This document shows, in pieces, positions 47,228-58,996 of a stretch of DNA of 64,000 nt. The position numbers and the translations under genes were made by a program. Source of the DNA: Amphirosellinia nigrospora (lineage: Eukaryota > Ascomycota > Sordariomycetes > Xylariales > Xylariaceae); assembly GCA_004123355.1 (NCBI GenBank), contig SCHM01000001.1, positions 434,001-498,000 of the forward strand. Direction: 5' to 3'. Each line of letters opens with the position of its first letter. The first letter of the stretch is position 1. The notes below the pieces were generated by a model. That model had not been told where the DNA came from. It made no database searches and worked only from the letters and a program-made list of their open reading frames with translations.

Positions 47228-50200
47228 CCGCGCGTTGGGCGAATGATTTGCGAATATTGCGACTGCACGCGGCGACAAGAGGGCGATGAGGGTGTAGAGC
47301 CACCGTCTGAGCCACTTTGCGATACCGTGCGAGCCAACGAGAACTTGGAGGGCGACCGCGACAAAGAACGCCTCAGTGTCCTGAACCCAGCTTGGACATC
47401 AACATGGTGATGATGCGGATGCGTGGGACGGCAAGGTTAGGGTTCCCCGCTGTTTGACATGTTGGTTGAGAGTATACCGGCGTAGCGCGCGACAGAAGAA
47501 TGCTCGGGTCGAAACTAAACTTAGACTTGGATGAGCGCGGGGCCCAGTCGTCGGGCGTCGTGTGTAGTTAATGCGCCAGCGGAGGTCGAACAATCGCATA
47601 AGATGGATGCGAGATATGTGGGCGGAGCAGAGTAATTAATCGAGTGAAGACATCTGGAATGCCAATATGCAAGGGCAAGAGTATTTCTTCAACAGGTGAC
47701 TAAGTCAAGGTCGCTCATGGTCTGTCTCAGCACTAATAACCTTGGATGTCGTGGTAGGTATGTAGACTAGAAGAGTCTATGGCGTTTATACTGTCGCAAA
47801 GACGATCCCTTATAACTATTCTGATTTCAACGGGTATAGCTATTTAGATGGGTGACCAGTGTGCGCAGGTGCTCGGGAGTTTGTTGGAAGTGTACCTATG
47901 AGCAAATGTTGGCAAGGCACCAGGGCGGACAGCACACATGAGACAATAGGTCAGTTGCCACGCAGGGGATCCGGTCCTGACGTGTGATGTCAGCCTTCTG
48001 TATAAGCAAGAACCTCACCACACCTCACGCACTCTTTAGGCAGCCAGCGCGCAGAGAGACAGATGACTATCGTCGGCGATGCAGGCCACGAGTTATGGTG
48101 GTGGTTTCCGGGAGGAGTTGAAGTGACGATTTCTTCAGCTTTGGTGCAAGTTAGGTAAGGTAGTATTACAGATGATTTCTCGTGGTGGGAAGAGAAAAGG
48201 GGGTGAGAGTGTGCAGGGTATGCCGTGTATACCAGTGCCAGGCACGTAGCGGAGGTGGTTCGCGGTGGTTGAAGTGGTCGCAAGTAGCGGTCAACTGGGC
48301 GGTACAAGGTGAGGGCCAATTGGGCAGCCACCATGTATGGGATCTATGAGGATCTTTGGGGATCGCGCCTACTCCATGTGTACTGGCCGCCAGGAAGTGA
48401 CATATGGGGGCAAAAGTGGTAATAGGAAAGCGCGTTTGTTTACTTTACGCAGGCACTAATGCGACGCGTCTGCGGGTTGACAAGCGGGCCTCTCCTCACC
48501 AGACCGGCCAAGACTCCTTAGCGCTCCTTAGTCCACTGGGCCGAACGGGTTAATGAGACCTAGGGTCAGCGCTAGACGACAAGGAAACCCCAGTGCAGCA
48601 CAGGTACACATGCATCTGTGGCCTCAGATTTAGTTGTTGTGCGTAATGTAATGACACGAGTAGCCAACCTCTCTCTTCACTACAGTCAGTAGAGACACCT
48701 TTTGTGCCCACCTACCTGGTAGTGCACTTTACCTACTTGCCGCTAAAATCAACAGCGCTGTTTAATGCTTTTGGCATACTTGGATATACTGACAGATGGC
48801 CATAATTTGGGAGCAATTCACGAAACGTTTTGTTTATTGTGGCGTGTTATTATTTTCCTGATTCGACTCTATCAATACATTGCATAGATGGTACCTATAT
48901 GGTGATGCCCGTTTTTGCGGCCTCAACGCATACATAGTATACACGCGCGCGCTTCCCCCTCCCCTCGCTCTCCCTTTCCCTCCGGTTCTCGCTCACCACC
49001 TGCCGTTGAGACTATACTCTTCCATTCCTAGACTTTGGCATGGGCCACTGGGCGCTCCCAACACCACAGACCGGCTACCAGCATAGTGTTGCCGAAACCC
49101 CCCCAGGCTAAGCCCTAGTCACCCTAGTCTTATACCTATTGTTATTGGACACGTTGGCCGTCCCCGTCGAGGCCTGTTTCCCACGCGTCACTAGTATTAG
49201 TATCTGCATAGCAGTGAACGTTGAGAAATCTGAACCATACCTTGCCCTAAGGTTGATCTAAGACCCGGACTATGTAAAACATTCTTCTCTATCAATATCA
49301 TTGATCCTACGTGCCGAAATCCGGGTTACTAACGGCCGTTACTGTTGCAGTGATCACCGCAGGCATCATCTGCTGCTTGAAGTAGACACAATAAAAATAG
49401 ATAATCTAAATCCAATCAATATACATGAGAATTTAATTCCCTGTTTCATGCGAACGTTAAAAATTCTACCACAAGCGTACTGCATCTCGCTTCAGGACTC
49501 GCTCCACCCTTTCAGTTCTAGCTGGCCAAAAACAGCTAGACAGTTGTCGGGATATTCACTTATAGGTACGTGTGCTGTGCTGTACACTAATGCAATTGAT
49601 GTGAGCCCAACATATGTATGCCATCCGTGAGTGTCCTCAAGTAGGCAAGACTGATTATATCTCATAGTACATCTCATCTCGCATACAGTAGACCCCCCTC
49701 GGTGTAACCATCCCACTAGGGTTATCTCACATTAGGCAACATTGAAATATTTGCATTCCCCCCAAAACTGCGCTTGTAATGAGGTGTCTCGTTTCACCAT
49801 GTGCCTACAAGTACAGGATGGTTAAGGCTGTGTGGTAAAAGGGTCTTCAGCTCGACTCCTCCTAAATGTGATTCGTTTGCGCTATTGTACCATTGCCTAA
49901 TTTGGTATTGTCTCGGATAGCAGAGTGGTCCGTGTGTCAAGGTTCGAACACAATGGATGTACAGGGAAAACAACCTTGAAGATCTATTCCGGCCAGATCC
50001 GGTCTTAGTTAGCAAGGCTATCATCCCACTTACAACTTTATCTCACTCGATCGGTCCTAGGTAGGCGCACTGGGCTTCTTGATGTCATCGACGAGTTAGT
50101 TATCTTATCAACGTACCTCAGAAACTCAGCTTGGACCAGGACACAGCCCACAATCCATATGTGCGTCCATTATGACACATCCACATGCAACTCAATGACG

Positions 50201-51381
50201 GAAACCTGGAAGCAAGTCGCTGAACGATAGCTTCGATCTGGATAGATGTGCTATTTTCACAAGTCCACCAGTTTAGATCCAAACACCACACAGTAGACGC
50301 TGAGAAAAGACAATATGGCCAAAGAAGATTCGAAATGTTTAACCGTGGCCGTCTTACTCTCCTCCCCTTTGAGCTACGGGCAAGTCTATAGCAGCCAAAC
50401 TCATCGGACTAACTTCAATTCTCCTGCAGATAATTAAGGAGTGTTAATTATTTTGCGTAGGAAATACAAGAATATAGATTCCGGGGGTCTATCTACCTAC
50501 ACAGGGCTTGGGTTATTCTATAGTCGCAAGCTGTCTGCACTGACGAGGTACCGATGGTACACTTAGGTATATATAGAGCTCATCAGTCTTGTCCCTAGTC
50601 GCAAAGCGCGACTTGGGTCAAAGCCGCCATCAACTAATCACCAAACCATCAAGCTCGTTAGTTAGGTATCAACAAATCCCTGTAATAACCTCATGTAGAG
50701 TTGCCTTTAGTATTACAATTACAAATAGACGATAGTCAGATTCTATAGTATTGTTATTCAGCGAAGCGACGGGTCATATCTGTAATGAGGTAGTAATGAA
50801 TATACCTATCAAATCGTATACAAGAGAGATTTTTGGGTCGATAACATGGACCAAGATTTCAAGATGCTTCGGAGAAAGCCTTGTGTGACTTTGGGTTTCA
50901 TATTCGTATGACAACATGCGAACGTCGCAGCAGCGTATCGAAAAGCACCTGGCCGCAATCATATGTGACTAGAATAGTATTTAGTGTTACCTTACAAGTA
51001 CGCAAACTGATACAAGTAGCGATGATCGGCTTTTCCTGAGACCCTCTGCGTGGATGGTTGTGGTGGTACAGGCGCCGACACTGGTAAATGACATGAGAAC
51101 CCTTCATATTAAGTGCAATCTACTAGTATGTTTATGTACGCAAGTGGCGACGGTGACACTTTAAGGTTATTGGCCGCCTTCCCGTAATCTGAGACACTCT
51201 TGAATTGAAATGGCTTTCCTAGTACAAAGAAGAATTGATCGAGCAATGACGTATCATACTCATTACACACTTCCAACATGCGTAGTTTAGACTCTCTCTG
51301 TAGTTCTATTTTCGTGGGTCACTCTACCGGCAAGAGCTACTCGTCCCGCGATATAACTCCCCTACCCCCCGATCTCTTTAA
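47228..51381. other. 4.2-kb gene-poor stretch
   Basis: Holds the swe1 upstream region and no gene I can support. Frames at 47,990-48,334 minus and 49,301-49,630 plus lack motifs. A possible 5S rRNA relic lies at 47,775-47,885. GGTAGGTA-type words occur near 47,755, 48,150, 48,708-48,735, 50,060 and 50,495. The last kilobase is AT-richer and featureless. Confidence 0.45.
47775..47885 (+). pseudogene. possible degraded 5S rRNA relic
   Basis: The stretch contains TTAGATGGGTGACCA, close to the strongly conserved 3' part of eukaryotic 5S rRNA (GTGGGTGACCA). GCAGGTGCTCGG follows at about the right distance, where 5S has the GGTGCTG-type end. About 60 bases upstream, CGCAAAGACGATCCC can be laid against the 5S AAAGCACCGTTTCCC stretch. 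The rest is too diverged to fold or align with confidence. This could be a mutated 5S copy or chance. Confidence 0.22.
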
Positions 51382-52882
51382 TCACTGTAGCTCATGAATT
51401 GTCTCGGGATGTCTAGTTCTAGAATGGACATGTTCTGTCCCGCTGCTCTGAGGCTCCCCAGGGATCAGAGGTGAAAGCATGCTCGCGGGGCTCTCTGGGC
51501 ATCCTTGGGTCCCACTAGACAGCTGGGAGACGTCTGAACTTCGATGGTTTCCATAAACTCCAGGGCGGTAGGGTTGATAGGGGCTCGGAGTCGGCGATTG
51601 GGTGGATATAGGAGAACCATAGGTTGAAGATATCGCTCCGGCACTCGCGCTCCGCGGCTCATCAGCTGGTAATTCTGCCTTGAAGCCACCGAGCACTGAG
51701 GATCCGGGTATATGAGGGCTATGTTGAACAGGGCTAGAGTTTACTGTGGGTAGGCAGAGTTGGGAGCTTGGGTGTTCCTTCGTGTTAGCCTTGCGTCTCT
51801 GGAGAATCACGACTATGGCAACCAGACAGCCAACGGCGAGTGCCCCTAGGGCGCTGCCGACTCCAATGCCCGCTTTCACACCTATGGAAAGTCCACTTGC
51901 GGGCGGTGGCGTAGCCGACGAGGTTGGTGTTTGTGGACTCAACCCGGTCTGGCTGCCGTCACTTGTGGTTGAAGCGATTGTCGAATATGTCACTTGAGTG
52001 GACGTTGTCAACGATGCACTTGTGGATATAGCGGTGGTCGGCTCATAATTCGGAAACCAAGATATGGCACCACCTAGGCTTTGCGGTAGGCTTGCGATAT
52101 TGTCGAGCCTAGATTTGTCCTGGAAGAGGATTGTATCCTTCGAGCATTTGCAATTTGAAGCCGGACTTGTTCCGACAACGTCCCCTATTTCTGGGCATCC
52201 TGCCCACTGCACCACTCAGGGTTAGTTATAATCACTCCGCGCGTGGTATAGAAATATTTCGCATATATGGGGGCATTGGGAACACATCTTGGTCAAATGA
52301 AGCCCATGTACCTGAGATGACCTCAAACTCGAGGAGAGGGATAAACAAAAACTACTCACCAAAGTCTGGTCAGGATCACAGCGCACAAGGCCGACCCTAA
52401 AAACACGTTAGGAACAGAGTCAATGCCGGAACCGTGCACCCAAAGATCCCGCAACTAGTTTTATGCCAAACAATGTGCCTCTTAGGGAGAGAAAGCATCC
52501 GTAGGTCTGGACGAGGAGGACCCTACTTACCAAGCTTGATCAAAAAAATCCCCTTTCTTCTGGCATGCGGGGCTACTAAAGTCCTGAGAGGTACAGCCTG
52601 CGAGGTATGTGATGTCGTCTGCAACCCGACGTCAGATAATCCTGAAATTTGAACTAAGAACTGTAAACTTCACTCACATTTCTCGTGGTAGCAAGCGTTG
52701 GAGGACAGACAATTGTCGCCAAAGTGGCAACAAGCATAGCTGTTACCACTATCGACGTTCCCGCAGGGTATATATTCCTTCGGCAGGGCAACGTTTACAT
52801 TCGACCAGCACAAACCATTGGAAATGCTTTGGTTAACCTCCTCCATGGCGCGCTGTTTGCATGACTCTTGCAGGCACTCCAC
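51382..52882 (-). CDS. single-pass membrane glycoprotein with Cys-rich outer domain
   Basis: Exons on the minus strand: about 52,882-52,678, 52,618-52,531, 52,396-52,360 (only 37 bases) and 52,206-51,382. All are joined by good GTGAGT/GTAAGT...CAG/TAG introns and stay in phase with no lost base. The outer domain has paired cysteines (YIPCGNVDSGNSYACCHFGD, NCLSSNACYHEKC, YLAGCTSQDFSSPAC, WAGCPEI, SNCKCSKD). A Ser/Thr-rich stalk suited to O-glycosylation follows, then one membrane helix (KAGIGVGSALGALAVGCLVA, IVVILQ), a basic RRK stop-transfer signal and a Pro/Ser-rich inner tail ending in ETIHELQ. The plan resembles fungal Mid2/Wsc-like surface sensors, but I cannot assign a named member. No signal peptide is visible: a first exon upstream of about 52,885 is likely, since CTAAT and TATCGAG just before could be its acceptor. 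Confidence 0.7.
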
Positions 52883-55716
52883 CCGAAGAGTCCCCTCGAT
52901 ATTGAATTAGTAAATTGGTGGGGGTCTCTTTAGGGAACAAAGGTTCCGATTGTTTTCCGTGTCTGGATTTGTTAAGGAAGTAAGTTTCCTGTCGACTGCA
53001 AGTTGCTGGAACCCGAGAAGTGGAGTGGACAAGAGAAGGCTGGTGTACCTAAGTGTTTGCTTGCTTGCTTGTAGTGGTGCGAGGTCTATTATCTGGCCGA
53101 TAAGGGTTCGGTATCGGTACAACGTAGGTATATTCACTGCAAATCGCAGCGTATTATTGCTCCTTGGGCGATGTGTTGGAATAGCTCGCTGCCGAAAACA
53201 ACGTGATAAGACACTACCAGGTCGGTAGGTAGGTAATCATAGTGCCAACCTCATATACTATCAATAGTAAATAAATAACATATTTAATCAATTTCAAGGT
53301 TATTTATTCGTCTTCTAACTTGTCTACACAACTTGGCTACTCATTTGTCTACTCGGGTAATCGTGGGACAAGATTAAATGAGCACAAGATGGCCTCGCCT
53401 CTAGTTTGAAGTCAAGACACAGGGCAAAGGGGGACGCTTCGAATCCATGAAAAAAGGTCATTATCTCCTCAAGGCAGGTGTCTCTAGCTGGTCAATAAAA
53501 TTGTGCGCAGTTCTTCTGTCTAGACAGACGATGGCGACCGACAACCCAGGCATAGATATGTAACGTCCACGGTGCCACCGAAACAAGATTGCATTCCGTT
53601 GTGTACGGCTGTTGATGCTATGATTGGACAAGAATTAATTGGTACGGATTGACGCAGGATGCTTACACATTCTCTAATCTCTTGTAGGTGCATTACTGAA
53701 GTGTATAGAGATATGTTTATATATCGAGAAAGATAGTTCTAATGCCGTCTATAGAATCTCTCTGAGATAATTGAATAAATGCCATTTGGTGTTGCCTATG
53801 TCTTGATATATATATGGTTAGACTACTTTACCAGCACTGTAGCGACTTGCTGTTTACGATTAAAAAGTATGTAGAGTAGGTACTTTCACGTCCCATGAGG
53901 CGAGGGAAGTTTGTGTTCATGACATTGCTTACATAAGTAGATACTAACACGTACCCGAAGGTTCCTTCTTGGCTACAAGTATCCTCTGACATGAGAATTT
54001 TAGACGTATACGGCAGGAATGAGTCTGATAAAATCAGTCCTGTTCGTCCGCCGCAATTATGATTCCGGCTTGAGCGTTAATTATTAATAAACGGAACGGA
54101 AGGAATACGACGCCGGGATTTTTTAAAACCTATCTATCTAGGTGTGGATTCTTTTCGCCGCTTGTTCACGGAGGCAAGCTCTCCTCGTACAGGGAGGGGA
54201 AAGGGTATCGAGGTTATTTGGATAGTCCCGTCCCCTTCCTTCTCTATTATGAGACAAAGTGAATTACCTTTCCTGGTAGGTAGAGGCTGTATATACCGTG
54301 ATGAGATCATGTAGCCGCTATCGGAACGTGGGCTGCACAGTACCCCAGAGCGATAAGAAATTTGGAAGTTGCCGCGTGGGCTTGGCTTGGTGCGGGTTAT
54401 GGTTGGAGGCGGTCAGACGAGGCAATGCTCGGCAATTCGCGGCTCATCTTCCCCTTCTGGGGATAAGATTTTGTTCTTTTTTTGACAAGCCGCACGCGGT
54501 CCAATTCCTCACCATGGTCGGCTTCGCGTGTCGGATTTATCCATTGAGCCTCACTCACGCTTTGGGAACAAGGCCTTGTTTCCAGAACGGCCGACATCGC
54601 ACATTTCAACTGGGACCTGGCCCCTTACTAGTACTTAGTCGTGCGCTACGAAAAGTGACTCTGCTGCTCAGTAGAGCGACCGCCGTCGGAATAATGAAAT
54701 ACACATACGCGTAGAAGACTAAGTTGGAACCTTCCGGATGGATACGTACAGCCGAAGGAAAGCCGCAGGGATGATGATGTGGCAGCTCGACTTTGGTGAC
54801 ACCGTCCACTAATACATGAGAGAGACCAATGGCAAAGCGCGCGTGCCACGGGTCGACTAAAGAAATAAAATCGCCTCGCTCTTGAAGAGCAGTATGCGCT
54901 CCACTTTCTAGATACTCACATGACTGAGTGAGCCTCCGCCTGCAACCGAACCTTTGGGACCTACTAGTATCTCTTCTATCTTTTCCGCGATAGGCAATTG
55001 GCCCTTTGAGAGTGGTATCTGCAGTCTTGGTATCTCTCATGCTGAGTTGCATGACGCTAACATTTGACGAGATGCCATATTGAGGCATGTACGCATCGCC
55101 TCTGTTGGACGGGTGAGATGAGATGAGATGAGATGCGTTGGTGCTCGACGACTTCTCTAGGTTTGCGAACTGCGTCAATCTCCTCCCGTCGGGGCGAGAT
55201 CGCAGGATACGTGCGCCATGCCCTTGTCCGGTTCCCAGGTTGGGTCGCAGGATGGTAGAAATCCCCCTGCACCGCAGACCGGTGGTTCCTTTGTCGCCAT
55301 GAACCCCATATATACCAGGAAAAAGGGCGCCGGACTAGGAAGAAACGCCCTTCTTATGACAAAATCCTCGCCCGTCCAGGGTTGATCAGAGATACAATAC
55401 CTCAACAGGACATCTTCTAGTCTCCGATTGGCCCATGAGTCATGCGCTTGTGGTTTGCTATACCTATGATCCACAATCAAGTTCGTCTACTAACATATAT
55501 ACTTTCCTACTCGCCATATTTATTAGTGTACTTACTGTTTCTCCTAAACTTTAATAACAATTCTGCATTTGAACTAAAGATATCTTAGCCGTGTGATTGA
55601 GCCGTTTGGACTCATACATATCATTGAGTAATTCCTTCTCGGCCCTACTCTATTCACCTTGGTACTCACCAAAGCGTGCCTCCAACCTGAGGAATTGTTA
55701 GCGTCTCGATCGCATC
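52883..55716. other. 2.8-kb stretch, possible missing first exon then gene-poor
   Basis: The first 250 bases may hold the 5' exon and promoter of the membrane protein (GGTAGGTAGGTAATC at 53,222-53,236). The rest has no supported gene. A minus-strand frame at 54,606-55,178 (190 codons) and a plus-strand frame at 54,298-54,714 overlap, and neither has a motif. The last kilobase would be the BCAT promoter side and includes a GAGAT repeat. Confidence 0.45.
55115..55134 (+). repeat. GAGAT microsatellite
   Basis: Four GAGAT units upstream of the aminotransferase gene. Non-coding. Confidence 0.9.
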
Positions 55717-57104
55717 ATGGCACCCTCAGCAGTCCCTCAAACTGGCCATGGCGGCGAACAAGACCTGGATCTAACCTCGTCGGCCGTTGAACACCGAATG
55801 GCCGAGAACGCTCCGGCACCTGCCGGTGCGGCGAGCAATGGCGTCGCGCAGCCTAATGTCCACGACCTTGACGCCTCTAAACTCACTTACACCTTCACAC
55901 AGAACCCTCGCGAAGTACCTGCATTGGGCGTCACAGACGTCGAGGGTAGTACTATCTGCACCGACCATATGATCACAGCTAAGTGGTCAGCGAAGAACGG
56001 ATGGGCCACGCCAGAGCTAAAACCCTACGGACCTTTGAGCTTGATGCCGACGGCGTCCGTGCTTCACTACGCGACAGAGTGCTTTGAGGGTTGAAGGCGT
56101 ACCGCGGCTACGATGGCAAGCTGCGGGTCTTCCGTCCGGACCGTAACAGTGAACGGATGTTGACATCATCTGTCCGCATTAGCTTGCCGTCTTTTGCGCC
56201 AAAGGAACTCGAGAAACTCATCATTGCTCTCATGTCTGTCGATGGCCCTAAGTGGCTACCCCGCGAGCGCCCCGGCAGCTTCATTTACATACGCCCGACC
56301 ATGATCGGCACGCAGGCGGCGCTTGGCGTCCAGGCTCCTTCGGAAGCCATGCTGTATATCATTGTGAGCTTCATGCCCACAATGGACACGCCAGCGGGTG
56401 GCTTGAAGCTCCACACGTCGCCCGACGACATGGTGCGTGCGTGGGTCGGCGGCTTTGGGTACGCAAAGGTCGGCGCGAACTATGGCCCCTCGTTACTGGC
56501 GACGAAGGAAGCCCGCGCAAGGGGCTTCCACCAGATCCTGTGGCTCTACGGCAAGAACGGAGAGTGCACGGAGGCCGGCGCTAGTAATTTCTTCGTCGTC
56601 TGGAAGACCCGCGAGGGCAAGAAGCAGCTTGTTACCGCGCCCCTGGATGATCGTTTGATTCTTGCCGGTGTTACTCGAAGCAGTGTTGTGGCCCTTGCCA
56701 AAGAGCGCCTCGCTGACGATATCGAGGTTGTCGAACGCAAATACACGATCGATGAGGTTATGGAGGCGAGCGCAGAGGGTCGGTTGATTGAATCATTTGC
56801 TTCTGGGACAGCGGTAAGCCTTCGCATTATTTGTCCTCTTGCCCTTTCTCTATTTCCCCGTCCTATCCCCTCTCTCTGGTATAACGTATTACCTCGTATC
56901 TGGATAGAGTCATTTAATTGATTCCCGTAGTACTTCGTCTGCCCAATCTCAGTCATCCACCACCGCGGCCGTGACATCCAAATCCCCGCCGGCAAGGCCG
57001 GTGAGGGCGCCCCTGTCACCCTCCGCATCAAGAACTGGCTCATCGACATCAAATACGGCAGAGAGGATCATCCCTGGGGTATCGTCGTGCCCGAGGAGCA
57101 CTAA
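55717..57104 (+). CDS. bat: branched-chain amino acid aminotransferase
   Basis: PLP enzyme (fold type IV) that exchanges the amino group between Leu/Ile/Val and 2-oxoglutarate. The ATG at 55,717 gives MAPSAVPQTGHGG, a Gly/Glu-rich lead that does not look like a mitochondrial presequence, so a cytosolic form is likely. Family landmarks are VLHYATECFEG, KAYRGYDGKLRVFRPDRNSE, RPGSFIYIRPTMIGTQ, HTSPDDMVRAWVGGFGYAKV (the lysine near residue 250 should bind PLP), GANYGPSLLATKEARARG, ECTEAGASNFFVVW and RKYTIDEVMEASAEGR. An intron at 56,814-56,930 (GTAAGC...TAG) joins SGTA to YFVCPISVIHHRGRDIQIPA. At 56,091-56,092 the frame shifts inside the invariant ECFEG-L-KAYRG by one lost T. Restoring it gives 423 residues. 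No biosynthetic cluster surrounds it. Confidence 0.93.
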
Positions 57105-57961
57105 GAATGCATCATTCCTTGCTTTCCCGTCTTGGCTTCCGGCCACGTATTAAACCTCGCGAGAGGTACGGAATTATGTGCGACTCCGAGGGTCGTCAGC
57201 TCCCACCTAATTGGTATTCAGCGTATACAGAGTCGCCTGACCGAGGCCGCCACGCTAATATGTAATACGCGTGACCTAATACAGCATGAGCATGGGATTT
57301 CTCAAATAGATATCCTCGCAGGCAACAAATGACGAGAGTTGGCAAAGGCCTGAAAAGTCCTAAACACAGCCTCGCCGTAGCTGGACCGCCAACGAACGTT
57401 TCGGGTGAGAAGTATAGTACCGTTACGTCTCCGGAGGTGGGGTGGGGACGAACCGCAGGATACATCCTAGCAAATTGACTAGGTACGCGCACGAATGATG
57501 AGTCTGGATTCATAGTGAACAAAAGCCAGGTATGGTTGTTTTAGGTGCTTTGACTGGGTCTCGGAGTTGGAGAGGTGTTGGAAATGTCTGTCAATCCCGG
57601 CGTGAGACGTGGGGATAGACTCAACGAGTTTAAAAATAGGTCATTTCCGGACGGGGACAGCGTAGAGTATGGCAACATCCACGCATATCAGACACCATAC
57701 CTTCAGCTTAGGCGAAACCAGTCGCTTCTAATGATAGATTAATTATAATTCCGAACATCATTAAAGCTCCAAATACATAATACGCTACCTCGCTCATATA
57801 CTGTTGCACCTAGTCCACGATCTAGTACAAGTTTTATGAGGCTCCGTTAACATACCATGCTCAAAGTTTCGCGGCGAGGTCGCCCTTTTCGAGTGTTAAA
57901 AATACTTATAACACGGCTCGTCTACCACGGACGCCCCATGACTCATCAAAAGTTGTTCCTC
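57105..57961. other. intergenic between convergent genes
   Basis: About 860 bases between the 3' ends of the aminotransferase and the coiled-coil gene. The short frames here (57,196-57,522 minus) have no motif. Confidence 0.5.
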
Positions 57962-58996
57962 TCAGTCAAGGCTGACTATGAGCATCGCCTCAAGAATATT
58001 AGTCTCTTCATCCTTAAGTTTCTCTTGAAACTCCTGATACTCAATCAGCATATTGCTCTATCTTACGATTTAAGAGAGCCAGACGGAGTCGGGCCAGGGC
58101 TTAGTGGTGGACTTACCTCTTCGCACGCGATCATATCTTCTACTACCTGTTTACTTAGAAGATCGATGTCGAGATCGTCTTTTTTAGACCATTCGGAATT
58201 CGAGGATATCCCACTTGTTACGTTAGAAGGCTCATATTCAAGGAGATCATGAATCTTGCCCTCGAGCTCCTTGATCTCTGCCTGATTTTTTTCCCATGAA
58301 CTCCATAGCCGAGTGAGTTCCCTGCGATTTTCGACTTGGAGATCTTTATATGCGGACAACTCTTTTCCGATCTGTACCGTACAGGTTCTTTTTTCGGTTG
58401 TGTCAAGATCCACTTCATGATTGAGGAGAGGCTTGAAAAGCCGGCGCGCTTCGCCTGCGATCTTGCTCAGCTTAGAAATGTTGGCGTTGATTTTCTCGTC
58501 TGTCTCAGCCGCCAGCACTTCCCCGGCCTTTGCGATATCTTTCACTCCATTGGAATGCAAAGTCACGCGAAGCGTTGCATAACGGCCTATGGGGCGTTAG
58601 TCTAAGATACATACCCTACTTACGTAGGTAGTGCACGCAATTCAAGGGCGTGGCAAGACGAAGATTCGTGGATTATGTGATGGGGGCACGTCCTAGCAAC
58701 GTACGTTTTAGATCTTCTATCATAGGCAGCTCGGGATTTGGAGAAGGACTTGCTCGATCACGTCGGTGATTTCGAGGTACATCGATCGAGGTGTTATCGT
58801 CGTTGCTGTCACTTCGCTTGTATTTGTCGAATACTTGCCTCATAGAAAAGTGCGCCCGTTTCTTGGGAGGTGGGGGAGAGGCATCATCCTCATTGTTATC
58901 TAGCAACTGTTCTCGTTTATGTTTCCGGCGAGTATTGCCCGTGGGAAGAGGCGTAGGAAAAGCAGAAGGCCCAGAGGGGACTAGACGAGGCCACAT
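57962..58996 (-). CDS. coiled-coil protein, unassigned
   Basis: Three exons, 58,996-58,705, 58,586-58,117 and 58,033-57,962, with GTACGT...TAG and GTAAGT...CAG introns of 118 and 83 bases. They join in phase to 834 bases, 277 residues, with no lost base. The N-terminal third is disordered and basic/proline-rich (LPTGNTRRKHKREQ, ASPPPPKKRAHFSMRQ), with nuclear-localisation-like clusters. From LPMIEDLKRRYATLRVTLHS onward it is helical and charged: DEKINANISKLSKIAGEARR, KELSAYKDLQVENRRELTRL, QAEIKELEGKIHDLLEYEPS, KQVVEDMIACEEEFQEKLKD. This is a long coiled coil, as in kinetochore, cohesion or trafficking adaptors. I do not recognise the family and do not assign a function. Confidence 0.75.

Noticed and set aside
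49920-49960. GGTTCGAA words (also near 29,039) suggesting tRNA T-arms.
   Set aside because: No 5-base T-stem, acceptor stem or D-arm can be drawn around them.
54298-55480. Minus-strand 190-codon and plus-strand 138-codon frames upstream of the aminotransferase.
   Set aside because: They overlap on opposite strands and neither shows a family motif. The region is more likely promoter or repeat remnant.
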